Counted from the first letter of the stretch, positions 47,501-58,765 are shown. The stretch is DNA of 64,000 nucleotides from Cristatella mucedo (GCA_009760855.2 WPIO01000010.1:5293501-5357500), one strand, 5' to 3'. Notes: a model not told the origin generated them from the sequence alone. A program made the numbers and translations.

Positions 47501-50500
47501 CCGCTCTTTTGTCTCCATTATCGTCATATTTCTCATCCTCTTAGAGAGATACCGAAACCCCGATTCTTAACAAAAGCTTTGCTTCACACCTCCGCCGCAA
47601 CTTAGATACAAGCTTTTGACAGTAAAACCTCTCTTTAGGCATCTTTCTGACATGCATGCTCTGTCCGTATTCATAGCAATTTACAAAAAGAATATCTGCA
47701 CCAGACGTAATGCACATGATCCTCTAATGCATATACGTATACTTTTTTGACGGGTTAGATACAGATATAAAGTCATGTTGTCAGCTGCTAGACTTCAGAG
47801 CTCATTAATTCGAGTGACTATGCAAGCGGAATGAGATTTAAATAAGTGCATTGATCAAAACTTACTCTTAATTTCTGCTCTGAAGGCTTTAAAATAAAAG
47901 TACGTTACTACGGAATTTTCCTTGTAAATTAATGCTGTGAACTGCACCATTGTAAGTAAGAGGGACAGCACTTGTCCACTCAAGTTTCCCTGAATCCATT
48001 AACAACCACTAGAAGGCCATTACGGAGAGTCGTGTTCGTCAAGTAGCTCACAGATGCGATGCATTATATTTGTGTAAAGCCTATGCAAACACCTATGACA
48101 TAGTAAATTATGGCACTCATTAATACCTCAGGTCTATGAATTAAACGTAATAAAATGAAATTTTATTCTAAAAGTGTTTGATAAAGTTTACTATACAGTC
48201 TTCTGCTGCGTTTTGGTGCTTGAAGCTGAATTTTGGTTAGTGTGAAGACATACCAGAGTGGTTCGATTTTTTTTTCTGCGGAATATGTTTTTTATTGCCA
48301 GCAGACGAAATGTAGGTCCGTTTGCTGTAAGGTAAGTTTCTGATCTATCCAAAAGACCCAGAAATGCAATGAAATACCAGTGCAAGCTATCTGCTTGATC
48401 GGCCAATTGCAGCATATTCACTGCATTTTTTAGAGTCCGGCTGCACCGCAATGACATCCTTAGGTGAAAGAGTATGAAGCTGAAATGAGCTACCAAATCA
48501 GTGAAAGCAATTTACACTGACAAAATACCTCACCTAAATACCGAAGTTGTAAATCATTGCAAGCTAAAGACACGCTATTACGTAGAAAACGCTCTGAGCG
48601 TTTAAGAAACGGCTAGTATTTCAGTCATCATGTTGGCTGCCTCTGAAAGCGGTAGAACCACCTCTTGAAAAAGATACAATACTACCAGCATAGCGTGACT
48701 GCAGGTTTGAGGCTTTTTCGGGGGGGGGGGTAGAACACAAACCTTCGTATTTGGCTGTCACAGACCAGCCGTAAAATCATAAGATGCCGAGGGATCCAAA
48801 AGTTTACACCACACATTTCGTGGTATAATTTCAATCCACTCTCTCGTACTCAAGCTCCAATCATCGGCGCTCTACCATTAAAGCACTATAACAACCGGTG
48901 CCATTCTGCCGTCTCTCCTCAAAAGCTTGGGGTTTTTCGTATGCGCAAACGGAAAGCGAGCTTGGCTTGGTGGTGGCCGGCAGCATTGCCAGCAAGGGCC
49001 CCATTCAATCGACGTCGGTCCTCCTTTATGCCCGCCCATAAGCCTGGGAGCAATTGTTCGATTCAAGGCCATTAGGTGCAGCAAACCTGCGCCGAACACG
49101 TTGCACATATTTAGAGCATCACATTGCTTAGTTTGAACGTATACAAACAAAAATGCCTCGGCTGTAACGGTACTAGTGAAGCCTGGTTCGTGTTCCAAAG
49201 TGACCTTTCACTACACGACCACATCAGCTCCACAGTAGTCAAGTCTGCCTACTGTCAGCTACACAGCATTGCTAAAACTCGGACTTGTTAACACATGGAC
49301 ACAACGTCTAAATTGGTCCATGCATTTGTGACATCCCATCTTGACTTCTGTAGCTCACTGTTTGCTAGTCAACCGGCCTATGCACTCAGGCACTTACAGC
49401 TGGTGCAAAACTCTGCAGCTAGGCTTGTCTGACGTGAGCGTTGCAGTTGCCACATCACACCACTTCTCGCCGACCTACAATGTCTTCCAGTCAAGAAACG
49501 CATCGAATTCAAGGTTCGGTCACTCACTTTTAGGTATCATTATTCTTTGGCTCCAGCCTACCAATCAGATCTACTCCCACCAGGCTAAGCATCGTAACAC
49601 CCGCTTTTCGGAATCTAACTGTTCGCCCATACCTCGTACAAATCTCAAATTCTTCGGAGACCGTGCCTTTAGTTCGTATGGTCCCAAATCCCGGAACTCA
49701 CTCCCGACTTGCGTCACGACATCTCATGACTTTTGAAAATTTAAAAAGAAACTAAAAACGCATCTATTTATCACAGCATTTAGTGGATACCTGTGATTCG
49801 TCATATATGCGCTTATGCGTGCTGATACTGCGCTTGCTGCTGCTATTAACCACGCTTGCATGCTGACCCTGTGCAAGTCACCCCTAACCGCGTTATTCTA
49901 GAAGTTTATTGAGCATGCTACCACTAACTATTCGATCGTGCCTCCCTAGCAGCAAATGTAAAGTGCCAGGAAAGAGATGGAGTTCTCTGAGTGAGCTATA
50001 TCAAATGCATTATCATTATTATTATATTACTAAATGCTTGAAATACTGGTGATTCCTAAAACCTTCCCGGTCAATGGACAATAAAAATTGCGAATGTTTC
50101 TCAGTTGGCTTAGTTGTTCAGCCAACTTTCTTGCTGTCTGCATTATCAGTTTACCTGTCAGAAAGACAGCCCTTGACGCTGAAGCACCCACTCACGAGCC
50201 CAGCATCCAGGTCTCATTAGCCAAGCGTCTCTTGTGTAGTGCTGGTTGGCTATAACAGGCCAACTACGTGGCCCCTTGTGCTAGAATGCTGCAGCCTGAC
50301 CGAACGAGAGCCTAGTTTGGCACTCCTTGCTGCTCGAGTAAGTCCTCCACCTATTGCCTAAGCCTCAACCTGCCCCATTAAATAACGTGCGGGTTGCATC
50401 TCGACATTTGCCTAGTCGCTGCCTACAGCTCATTTTCGTGTCGATTTTCTGCATTCGGGCAGCGGTTGATAAATGAAGTAAGCAAGCGACGGCATGGCCG

Positions 50501-50548
50501 GTCATGGCAGCGTGCTACTGCTTGGTACACATGAACCTCATTGCAGGC

Positions 50549-50602
<54 letters not shown>

Positions 50603-53600
50603 CATATGAAAAGTACGAGGTAATGTCTAATGAGAGGTTCAAATGCATTCGGATATGTATTTTTGGCAGATTCATCTAGTCACTCGAGGCGAAAGAGATC
50701 TGCTGATGGTGTGTCGGCGACTGTCAGCGTCAGTCAGTCAGTCAGTGTGACGCTGGAGCAGGTCGTTCATGTGATGCACTATATAAGTATTGCTATACTT
50801 TCGGTGTTGGTGCTGGAAGCTCTGCTGAAGGTCATCGCTCACGGCAAACATATACTGAGCTTTAAAATGGAGGTGAGTGGCTGTGACTAATATGTCCAGG
50901 CATTGTGGCTGGAGTAATTTGAGGCATACTGGATTGAATTAGGATCTTCGATGCTGCATGATCCAGCATTGACTGCTTACCTATGAGAAAGCGTGCAGCC
51001 CAAACATGAACTCCTTTCAAGTACCCTGAGGCAATAATGATAATAATAATAATATTGCACTTAATAAAGCGCCCTCAGAGAACTCAATCTCTTTCTAGGC
51101 GCTTTACATTTGCTGCAAAGTGATACGCAATAGAATAGTAAGTAAAATCATGCTTGAAAAACAAACAAAATGAATAACATGGTTAGGGCTTACATGCACT
51201 GGGTCAGCATGCAAATGTGGTTAGTGGCAGCATGAACAGTGTCAGCACGCATAAGCACATCGAGGACGAATCACAAGGACCCACTAAATGCTGTCCTAAA
51301 TAGGTATGTTTTTAAGTTTCTTTTAAATGTGGTCAGGTCAGGGGATGTTCTGAGGCAGGTCGGGAGGGAGTTCCAGGCTTTGGGAGCATACGAGCTAAAT
51401 GCACGGTCTCCAAAGGATTTAAGGTTTGTACGAGGTATTTCTAGACTGTTGGATTCCGAAAAGCGAGTGGTACGATGCTTTGCCTGATGGGGTAGTATAT
51501 CTGAAAGATAGGCTGGAGCCATAGAATGAAGAGACCTAAAAGTGAGCGACAAAACCTTGAAGTCAATCCGTTGCTTGACTGGTAACCAGTGCAGGTCGGC
51601 GAGAAGTGGAGTAATGTGGCAACTGCGGCGCTCACGACAGACAAGCCTAGCTGCAGAGTTTTGCACCAGCTGCAATCGCCTGATCGCACATGCTGGTAGG
51701 CCAGTAAGCAGTGAGTTGCAGAAGTCGAGACGAGATGTCACGAATGCATGGACCAACTTGGACGTGGTATCCTTATCTAAACAAGCCCTAATTTTAGCAA
51801 TGTTATGAAGCTGAAAATAGGCTGATTTGATAATCAATAGCGGTTCAGTTTTACTGTTAGCCTTGAACCGGCTGCAAGCTAATTCAGCCAGATTATGACG
51901 TATATTTATTATTTGTGGTTCCTGAATTGTAACGGATAGGAACTGATTGTACGATGATCGATAGCCGAGGTGAAATAAAAGCCGGCGGGCGCCACGAGAT
52001 AGACCATCTGTTATTTTTCCGATGTTGGCACTGGAGCTGATATGAGCTAGGCCACTGAGCCTTTGGGGTATTCCATGGCCGCTGCTGAACACCTATAAGC
52101 CTCCTTTGCTGTCGAATATACTTATCTAGGTTACGGATACGGACTCGTTACGTTAAAGTATGGGCGCTTTTAACTGCAGTGCTCTACTACTGTCTGCATT
52201 CCTATGTGCATTGGTGCTTCACTTATAAGTTACTGGCCGTAGTACAATGATCAGGTGTCATCGGTATTTGTTGGGCATCGATTGAGACTGACGCTGCACT
52301 GTTAAGAGCGCTGTGTTTACGACCTTGTTTTGCCCAAACGTGGAAGTCGTATACCACGCTTCTAACACTACGTCTGGTAGAAAGCTATAGCTACCGTCGA
52401 GAAGCAGTATCTCTTTATTGATTGCCAAGAGGTCTTACGACCTTTGGGGTGATATGAAACCTCCATCCCCGCAGACCGAACTGGAAGGTATATTCTGATT
52501 TTGGCCGCCTTGGGATTAAACGAATATTCAGAACTAGGGAAAATGAGCAGCAGGGAATTGAATGCGTTATTTATGTTAGTTACAAGATACCTTACCACAC
52601 TAGACAAAATTATGAGCGTGCAGCAATCATGAGATCTGCGAAATCAGCTAAATGTAAAAGTGCATTTAACCAATTTACCTAGCTGTTGCAAGAGGTTACG
52701 ATGACGGAGCCTAATTTAAAAAAATGCATTTTAGGTAATGGATGCTTTGGTGAATGTAGCGTCGCTCATTATCGACATCCTACTCACCGACGCTTCCATT
52801 GTCGGGGCCATCGGAAAAGTGCTCGTTATACTAACGCTTATATGGAGAGTAGTTCGCATATTAAATGGTAAGTTATACTCCATTGCCTGCAGCTTGCGCG
52901 ACTGGACGTTAAGCATTCCGGAAAAAAATACGATTTTAACGAGGCCACGATTTTTCCATTTCAGCTATAATAATAACTTCCAGAGCACGCTATAAATTCA
53001 GAATTAGCCTACTGAAGAAAACGAAGCAAATTATCGAGGAGAAATTGGAATCGTTGGAAAATTATGTGACTCGAGCAAAGCGCGAAATGGAAAGGCTCAG
53101 TCAAATTGCTACATTCTACGGAGCGCCAGCGTACGAGGTCAAGGTGTTCACCGATTGTGAGTGGCGCTAAATGGCGAAAGGGCGCTGCGGCTCGCGCTCG
53201 TCCTAGACAGACACGCCGTCCTATGCGCAGTTAGCTGCGGGCGGTGCCTAGTAGTAAATTGCGGCTTGACTGAGCAGATTTCATCGTAACGTCTCGCAGC
53301 CTGTAGCTTGACAAAGTCGTGCGGACTGCGGCTAAAAAATCAACTAATTCAACAGCTCACTCATCTAGCGGCAGAAACGCCTTAACGACTTTCACGTCGC
53401 TCGCTCGCAGCGGGCACTGCAGAATTGCTTGCCACATGACTTAAACTCAAGAGAAGACAGGCGTGGACTACATTATAAGTGTAGAACGCCCGAAGAACGA
53501 TCAGTCGCATGCTTTTATCGTCATTGAATACCTATCCGCGGTCAAGTGCATCGCAAGCAGGCATAGAGAAGCTAAATTAGTCAAGCTGTCTCAGGATTAT

Positions 53601-53727
53601 TGCTACGTTTAAACACCGCTTATTTCTTGCTGTTTTTACAGTCTCGGAGAAAGAAACTACTACTAAATCCGCGATTCAAGCGTCTCTGATGCAACTGCTG
53701 CGGGTAAACGACGCTATCGTCGGGTGA
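44345..53727 (+). CDS. HVCN1: Hv1-type voltage-gated proton channel, 5' end incomplete, with altered S4
   Basis: Hv1 channels are voltage-sensor-only, usually dimeric, H+-selective channels. Six exons join in phase: 44345-44509, 45339-45463, 50670-50872, 52735-52867, 52965-53156, 53642-53727, giving about 300 residues counted from the first full codon. S1 is VFVIVLIVIDVCLMLATIII with D80 at the selectivity-filter site (human D112). S2 is HYISIAILSVLVLEALLK with H133, E146 and K150 (human H140, E153, K157) but L143 where human F150 sits. S3 has E164, D167 and D178. S4 is ILTLIWRVVRILN, with R202 and R205 matching R2 and R3 and L199 at the R1 site. A coiled coil follows (about 222-257) with KREMERL aligning to human EQEIERL. 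The S1-S2 loop is long and contains RRKR. A start at Met 44430 is possible, but an upstream exon is more likely. The related TMEM266 is less likely because the Hv1 S4 and coil are so well matched. Function as a proton channel is inferred. Confidence 0.93.
45339..45463 (+). CDS. HVCN1: Proton channel exon B (S1)
   Basis: Acceptor ATCTTTTCAG, donor GAGG|GTGAGT. Encodes residues 55-97: a short amphipathic lead, then S1 with the conserved Asp of LIVIDVCLML and Glu91 at its outer end. The position of human Glu119 is Thr87. Confidence 0.93.
45464..49189. other. Proton channel intron 2, part; no gene recognised
   Basis: Several 60-110 codon frames are present on both strands, but none resembles a protein family. 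G-rich runs lie near 46823 and 48720. Confidence 0.45.
49190..50035 (+). mobile_element. LINE family A, 5'-truncated copy
   Basis: Starts at the DDHISST block (ACGACCACATCAGCTCCACA), continues through [29 protein letters not shown]-like sequence and the 3' UTR to the tail AGCAAATGTAAAGTGCCAGG with GTGAGCTATATC and (ATT)n. It lies in the proton-channel intron and is broken by stops. Confidence 0.88.
50036..50669. other. Proton channel intron 2, 3' end
   Basis: Non-coding apart from the TC/TA microsatellite. Confidence 0.45.
50551..50601. repeat. (TC)n(TA)n compound microsatellite
   Basis: About 28 bp of TC followed by about 22 bp of TA, roughly 70 bp upstream of proton-channel exon C. Confidence 0.97.
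50670..50872 (+). CDS. HVCN1: Proton channel exon C (S1-S2 loop and S2)
   Basis: Acceptor TATTTTTGGCAG, donor GAG|GTGAGT. Encodes the long serine-rich loop with RRKR (50687-50698), a short repeated TCAG stretch giving VSVSQSVSV, then S2. If a later acceptor were used the loop would be shorter, but no good one keeps the frame. Confidence 0.9.
51032..51832 (-). mobile_element. LINE family A, 5'-truncated and best preserved copy
   Basis: In reverse orientation within proton-channel intron 3. The (ATT)n end and tail GCAAATGTAAAGCGCCTAGA are intact. From [20 protein letters not shown] to FRTAFSGSL the ORF is open without a stop. The 5' truncation lies just upstream of KSAYF. This copy and the one at 8372-9452 are very similar, so they are probably among the youngest in the window. 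Confidence 0.93.
51833..52734. other. Proton channel intron 3, right part
   Basis: Contains at about 52150-52240 the second copy of a repeat also seen at 25911-26020 (AAGTATGGGCGCT and TGCATTGGTGCT). Otherwise nothing recognised. Confidence 0.45.
52735..52867 (+). CDS. HVCN1: Proton channel exon D (S3 and S4)
   Basis: Acceptor GCATTTTAG, donor AATG|GTAAGT. Encodes VMDALVNVASLIIDILL (S3) and VLVILTLIWRVVRILN (S4). Two S4 arginines are present; the first site of the usual triplet is Leu, encoded by CTT at 52837-52839. Confidence 0.95.
52965..53156 (+). CDS. HVCN1: Proton channel exon E (coiled coil)
   Basis: Acceptor CCATTTCAG, donor GATT|GTGAGT. Encodes AIIITSRARYKFRI, continuing S4 into the cytosol, then the coiled-coil dimerisation region ending near MERLSQIATFYG. 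No cysteine is present at the place of human C249. Confidence 0.93.
53642..53727 (+). CDS. HVCN1: Proton channel exon F (C-terminus and stop)
   Basis: Acceptor GTTTTTACAG. Encodes FSEKETTTKSAIQASLMQLL and the end RVNDAIVG followed by TGA. This tail extends beyond the human protein; its inclusion rests on phase and the good acceptor. Confidence 0.75.
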
Positions 53728-54885
53728 GGCGCGCCAGCGATCGGTCAATACTCGTAATAGACTTTGCAAGGCACGATTGCTTGCTTAAGTCCAGGTATCG
53801 TAGTTGCCGCTCACTTACAAATGCGATTACCTCATTTGTGAACCCGAACTGATGATGGGTGATAAGCCGAAGTATTTGAAGCATTTTTTGGTGCACGCTG
53901 GGTCATTTTTCTTCCGCATAGCCACATCGAGTCTAAGCATCAGCACAGATTTTCGGGTCCCTGCCCAAGAATATAAGTTCAACGTGGTCGCCATGAGCTA
54001 CATCGAGCTCATATTTTCTTTACCGTTCACCATAAGGTCACCTGTCCACAGTCGTCAAGGGTGATTGGCTGGTTATTGCTTGTAGATGGAAATGGCTGCA
54101 CTGTATATGAATGTACTAAATGCGTGCCCGTGTGAGCCTTGGGGAAGACCGTTTGTATCTTCCTTCTCTCATAGCGAGCCCATCTTGACTAATGAGTGAT
54201 GCAATAGTTGTTAGGACTATTGATTTTGGTATTGGAGGCACCTCTGCAATTATGTAATCAACCAGAACAATTTCCCGGTGCCAAGGGATTTCGCGAAACC
54301 ACCCCCCCCCCGGACGCTACAATTTCTCAATGGAAGCTTGGCTGTCGGTTATTTACGAATCTTTTCATCCGCGTCACCAGCGATTTCGAGGCAACAGCAT
54401 TATTAAGCGTACCGGGACAGCCCAGCCCAGTGAAGGCAGACACATCTCGGGATCCATGTCGAGGCCTCAAGCATCGACACTGAGTCTTCTACTATCGCAC
54501 TATATTCACTGCGTAAGAGGACGGAAAGAGCTGGGAAAACTTTGCAAGCCTTTTGCTTTGGTCATCTATGGCGCTGAATTCGTTCAACACCATTTTTCGT
54601 TCTGTCTCGCATTACCTTGCGCTTAATAAGTGGTCGATCTGCGTGCTAGTGATTTCTCGTTTCCATTCCATTTAACCCGCCTCTGAAAAGCGACTCAATC
54701 TATACCGTACCCAATCACCCAGTATGTGAAACCCAGGTGTCTCGCTGCCGCTCCGTACCTGCTTCAAGGACAAGCTACTGCTGTTGGCGTGTGCGACGAC
54801 AGATTCATTCCGAAATCAGACGTGTTGGCTGTGAAGTAACATAGAGCGCACGAGCTTCGGACGGCAAGATGTAAAATAGAAAAAA
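53728..54885. other. 3' flank of the proton channel; no gene recognised
   Basis: No canonical AATAAA was found in the first kilobase, so the transcript end is unknown. A C-rich run lies near 54301. Confidence 0.4.
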
Positions 54886-55425
54886 TAGCTGATTTAGCGG
54901 CCTCTTTTTGTATAGCGACCACAGAACCTTAAAGGCTATCCCAACCACTTGCAGTGGCAATAACCTTTAGCTCTGCAGGTCCTAAACAGTGGAACTCGCT
55001 TCCACAATTCTTACGACAGACGACATCTACTCTCCTGCTGCCGACTATGGCTCATCGTTTTCAGCGGCCCCGAGCTGCTACTTCCATGCTACTCACTAGC
55101 TCAACTGCTCTCCTGACTCTGCTATGCTTCCCACTTTCTCTTTGTTGCGTGAGACGAAGTCTGCTGGCTACCGAATGCGCACCGAAAGCCGCCTAGGCGG
55201 TCAGTGCGCTATACAAAACTCTCCTGGGTAACACTCACGTAGTCTTTTTGACTTTGTAGAGTTTCAGACGGAGATACATAAAAATAAACACGATAAAGGA
55301 TCGCCCACAGCAGGATTCAAACCCGCAACCTCCGAAAGAGGTCAGGAAAAGCAACCGCCTTACCTTGCCTAACCTAGCGTGCCATCGCCTTACCTAGCGC
55401 CTAACCTAGCGTGCCATCGCGGCAC
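54886..55425 (-). mobile_element. SINE family A interrupted by a LINE B insertion
   Basis: The 3' part lies at 54886-54962 (AGCTGATTTAGCGGCCTC to CACTTGCAGTGGCAATAA) and the 5' part at 55284-55425 (GATAAAGGATCGCCCACAGC, box B TTCAAACCCGCAACC, head). The two parts abut exactly when the LINE at 54960-55283 is removed. The head carries a ~31-bp tandem duplication ending GCGTGCCATCG at 55357-55420. Confidence 0.85.
54960..55283 (+). mobile_element. LINE family B 3' end inserted into a SINE
   Basis: From CTTTAGCTCTGCAGGTCC to CAGACGGAGATACATAAAAA, 5'-truncated. It is flanked by ATAA on both sides, which may be the target-site duplication. Confidence 0.85.
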
Positions 55426-55714
55426 ATGCACGCAGCCAGACCAAGGACGGCGTCAGGCCGAGTGGCGCCGCTCTCGGAAGCCGCCGGTGGCCGAGCCGGC
55501 CACAAAGACCCGATCGGGCAAGAGCTTCGGGCTTATATCTTAGCAGCGAATTGTATTTCGCAAATGCAGCCGGCAGGCAGATGGCTGAAGCGCGCTAAAC
55601 TCGAGGGCTCAGGAAGGAATTCTCGTGACGTGAGGGCAAACCACTGGAATCGGTTAGAGACTCCATAGCATTGATGTCAAGGGCGTAATTTATCGCAGAA
55701 ATCTTTAAAGTACG

Positions 55715-56920
55715 CTGTGACCCTGGGCTCCGTTCTTGGTCCGCTTTGTTTCACAAATCATGCTCTCCTTCTTGCCATGTATTCACCAAGCACAAGCCAT
55801 GTTTTGGCTTCAAAGTCGAGAATACACAGCTGTAATTAAGCTTTGATCCCTCCCTGCTTATCAGCACCTTAAACCCCCATAACTCCCGTGCTGTATATAT
55901 TGTTAACATTCGCAATTGCAATGGCAGCAAGCTTTCTCAAATTAAATGACGATACAACTAAATTAATAGTTTGGGTCAAACGTAGTTGGCAAACGTGTTT
56001 ATGACATCCTATGATGAATTCTATAACTCACTGCCTGCTGGTCTATCAGCCTAAGCAATCAAGCACTTAACGCTGGGGCAAAACTCTGCAGTTTGACTTG
56101 TCTGCCGTAAGCATCTCAGTTGCCAAATTGCACCGCTTCTCACCGACCTCCACTGGCTTCCAATCAAGCAGTTCATAGACACCAAGGTTCAATCACTCAC
56201 TTTTAGGTTCATTCATTCTCTGGCTCCAGCCCACCTGGCTGAACTACTCCCCTGCCAGGCTAGATGTAGTACTATAAGCTCTTCTAACTTGAACCATTTA
56301 GCTGTGCCTCGAACCAGCCTCTAATCTTTTGGTGACTGTGCCTTTAATTAGAATGCTCCAAAATTTTGGAACTCACCCCGAGTGACGTCACTACACCCCT
56401 TGAGTTGAAATTTAAGAAGAAGCTCAAAACTCACGTGCTGTATTGGCGTTGCGTTCGCTGATGGTTGTTATTACGTAGTCAGGTTAAGACTATTTTTAAA
56501 CTACTGTAGTTGAGAGACAGACAGCGAAAAGTCCGATCAGGCCGAACGACAGGCAGAGAATGGTGCATCCACTTAGCCCAAGCTGCGGGAGAGAAGTGTC
56601 CTTTGTCTCCCAAAATAAGACGGACGTGGGTTCGGGCGTATGGGACATCGAGAGAGATTCTCTTCACAGCTGGAAGCGATTGGGTAGCAAGTGGTTGCTA
56701 CAGTTTGTCACACCAGTTGCTGGGTTCTTGAAATGTGTCCTGTGTGTGCTTTTGCATGCCGAAACTGTGTATGTTACCACTAATCATGCTATGCTTGTTA
56801 ACAATGCGCATGCTTCAATTTATCATGTAGAAGGTACAGCGTACACAAAGTGCTTCAAAACTGGTCAAGTTTTCTGAGGGTGCTTAGCTAATATACTATC
56901 ATTATTACTATTATTAATCC
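55715..56920 (+). mobile_element. LINE family A-like, heavily decayed copy
   Basis: Blocks in order: GGCTCCGTTCTTGGTCCGCT (GSVLGPLC), TTTGATCCCTCCCTGC, TTTCTCAAATTAAATGACGA (FLKLNDD), GCAAAACTCTGCAGTTTGAC (QNSA), CCTCCACTGGCTTCCAATCA, TTTAGGTTCATTCATTCT, and a 3' tail near 56840-56915 (ACAAAGTGCTTCAAAA, TTTCTGAGGGTGCTTAG) ending ATTATTACTATTATT. Confidence 0.8.
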
Positions 56921-57119
56921 GCTGCGGATGGTTAGGTCCCGCCACATGAGGAAATCAAGCTCTGACGTTTTTTCATCATACAAAATTGGACCTCACACCA
57001 AGTAGCTGATTTTTACAGCTATCCGGGTAAATAGATAGATAGTATTTTTTGATTGAATCAACTTCTCATTCTATAAGAAATCCATTTCAAAGCCTGGAGA
57101 CTAAGATTCGTGCTAGTTG
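56921..57119. other. No feature recognised
   Basis: Spacer between two LINE fragments. Confidence 0.4.
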
Positions 57120-57475
57120 ATTAGCCAACAGCGCTGATCAGCAAAGCAACGACGGGCAATGTAATCCTTATCAACATATGCACAACCAAAAAGACTACAT
57201 AGATATGAAGGAGAGTTTTCTATGGGCCACTCAAAGCCTAGGCGACTTTCGGTAGGCATGCAGTAGCCTATGTAATTCATAGCACGCAGCAAAGAGAAAG
57301 TGGGAAGCATTTTAGCTGAGTCGGGAGGGCAGTCGAAGAAGTAAGCACCATGAAAGTAGCAGCTCAAGACGGTTGGAAAGAATCTTCCGCATTCAGCAAC
57401 CGGAGAGCAGACGTCGTTGTACAAGAATTGTGAAAGTGAGTTTAGGACTTGCAGAGCAAAAGACTTCGATTCCCA
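57120..57475 (-). mobile_element. LINE family B 3' part, reverse orientation
   Basis: The reverse complement shows the family B order: TTTTGCTCTGCAAGTCCTAA, CACAATTCTTGTACAACGAC, GCTACTTTCATG, CTTCCCACTTTCTCTTTG, ACCGAAAGTCGCCTAGGC and AACTCTCCTTCATA. Diverged and without an open frame. Confidence 0.75.
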
Positions 57476-58014
57476 AAAATGTCATCAGTTACACGGAGGA
57501 GAGCAGCTTCAGCGAATTGGTGTCGCTTGAATTCTGACTTGAATTTTTCTGACCATTTATTATTTCATTGTGTGCTACGAGCTGCTCAGCGTCAGTTTTT
57601 TCACGAATCTTTGATAACGAAGGAAAAAAAAAAGTGGGCGATAGTTTGCCTGGACCTCAGGATTTTTAGGTATCGGTCGAACGACGGCCGATTTGAAGGA
57701 CCTTTGAACAACCCCGCTACCCACAGAAGCATAGGGTCTTCGACGTAACATCGCTAAAGTAAAAGTGCGCTTCTGCGGAAGTATAGAAAAGAAGGTTGGG
57801 CAAGGTACCGCAATTTGTTGCCGAAGCGAAGCCAGCATTTATTCGGAGAGACTTTGGAACTTCGAAACTTGCAGTTAGAACGTGTTGGCTGTTAGAACAT
57901 AGCAGGCAGTTAGCCTACGCATTCGCCTACCAATCACAAGCGGCGATCGCAATATTTGGCCTACGATCCTATACGTTGCTTGCTGTAAGAAAGCTGGCGC
58001 CGCCGTTTCACTGG
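57476..58014. other. No gene recognised
   Basis: Spacer sequence; no exon of the downstream gene was identified. Confidence 0.35.
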
Positions 58015-58322
58015 ATACTCATGGAGGCCCATGGAGTAGGATATCACTTTAATTCTGACGATACTCAGCTGTATTTGTCATTCAAACTGTCAGAATCTGC
58101 CGCAGCAACTGATAATCTGAATGCTCGCCTGGCCGATATTCAATCCTGGATGTCGGACAATTTCTTGAAGCTAAACGACGATTAAACTAAACTGCAGCTC
58201 GGAAGATACCCTAAACGTGTGGCTGGATTAGAAGGCTTTGCTCTTCTAATACGTGATGCTGTTGTGCAACCATCACACCGTACTCGGAATTTAGGTATTG
58301 TTTTCGACAGCTTCCTAAATTT
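58015..58322 (+). mobile_element. LINE family B internal RT fragment
   Basis: Reads EAHGVGYHFNSDDTQLYLSF (catalytic YADD changed to NSDD), then [16 protein letters not shown], stop, and GLEGFALLIRDAVV. It is cut at its 3' side by the SINE at 58323. Confidence 0.88.
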
Positions 58323-58515
58323 TAAATAAAAAAATAAATAAACCTTAGCTGATTAAACAGCCTCTTTTTATATAGCGACATAAGAGCTTTTACGGCTATC
58401 ACCACCGCTTGCAGTGGCGATAAAGGATCGTCCACCGCAAGAATCGAACCCACGACCTCTGGACCGAGGTCGTTAAAGTAACCGCCTTACCTAGTGTGCC
58501 ATCACGGTCCTTAGG
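58323..58515 (-). mobile_element. tRNA-derived SINE (family A), full-length reference copy
   Basis: On the minus strand: head TGATGGCACACTAGGTAAGG with box A, box B GTGGGTTCGATTCTTGC, the body ATCGCCACTGCAAGCGGTGG, the 3' end GGCTGTTTAATCAGCTAAGG and a (TTTA)n tail. Pol III boxes and the A+T-rich tail define a tRNA-derived SINE. A short internal palindrome around CGACCTCGGTCC is typical of the family. Confidence 0.9.
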
Positions 58516-58765
58516 CCCCCTTCCTTTGATGTCTGTGCCCCGCGCTCAGCTACAGCACTGAAGTTGACTACAATAAGCTATTTGACCATGGGATATTGAC
58601 AGTGTTTGAAATACAACCTGAACTCAACAATGGCCTTTGCAGCCTTCGGGATGACCGCCGATCGCTGCTCAAGCGAAATACATAATTCTAATACGGCGGC
58701 TGACGGAACGCTTTCAGACCGCGCTTGCGGATTCGAGTCGCAGGTGTTCCGTTTATCTCTTACAG
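58516..58765. other. Upstream intron of the GC-rich terminal exon
   Basis: Ends in the acceptor TTTATCTCTTACAG. The upstream exon was not found in the window. Confidence 0.4.

Noticed and set aside
52735-53156. Assignment of the channel to TMEM266 (Hv1-related protein) or a voltage-sensing phosphatase
   Set aside because: No phosphatase domain follows, and the S4 WRVxRIxN block plus the coiled coil ending in MERL fit Hv1 best.
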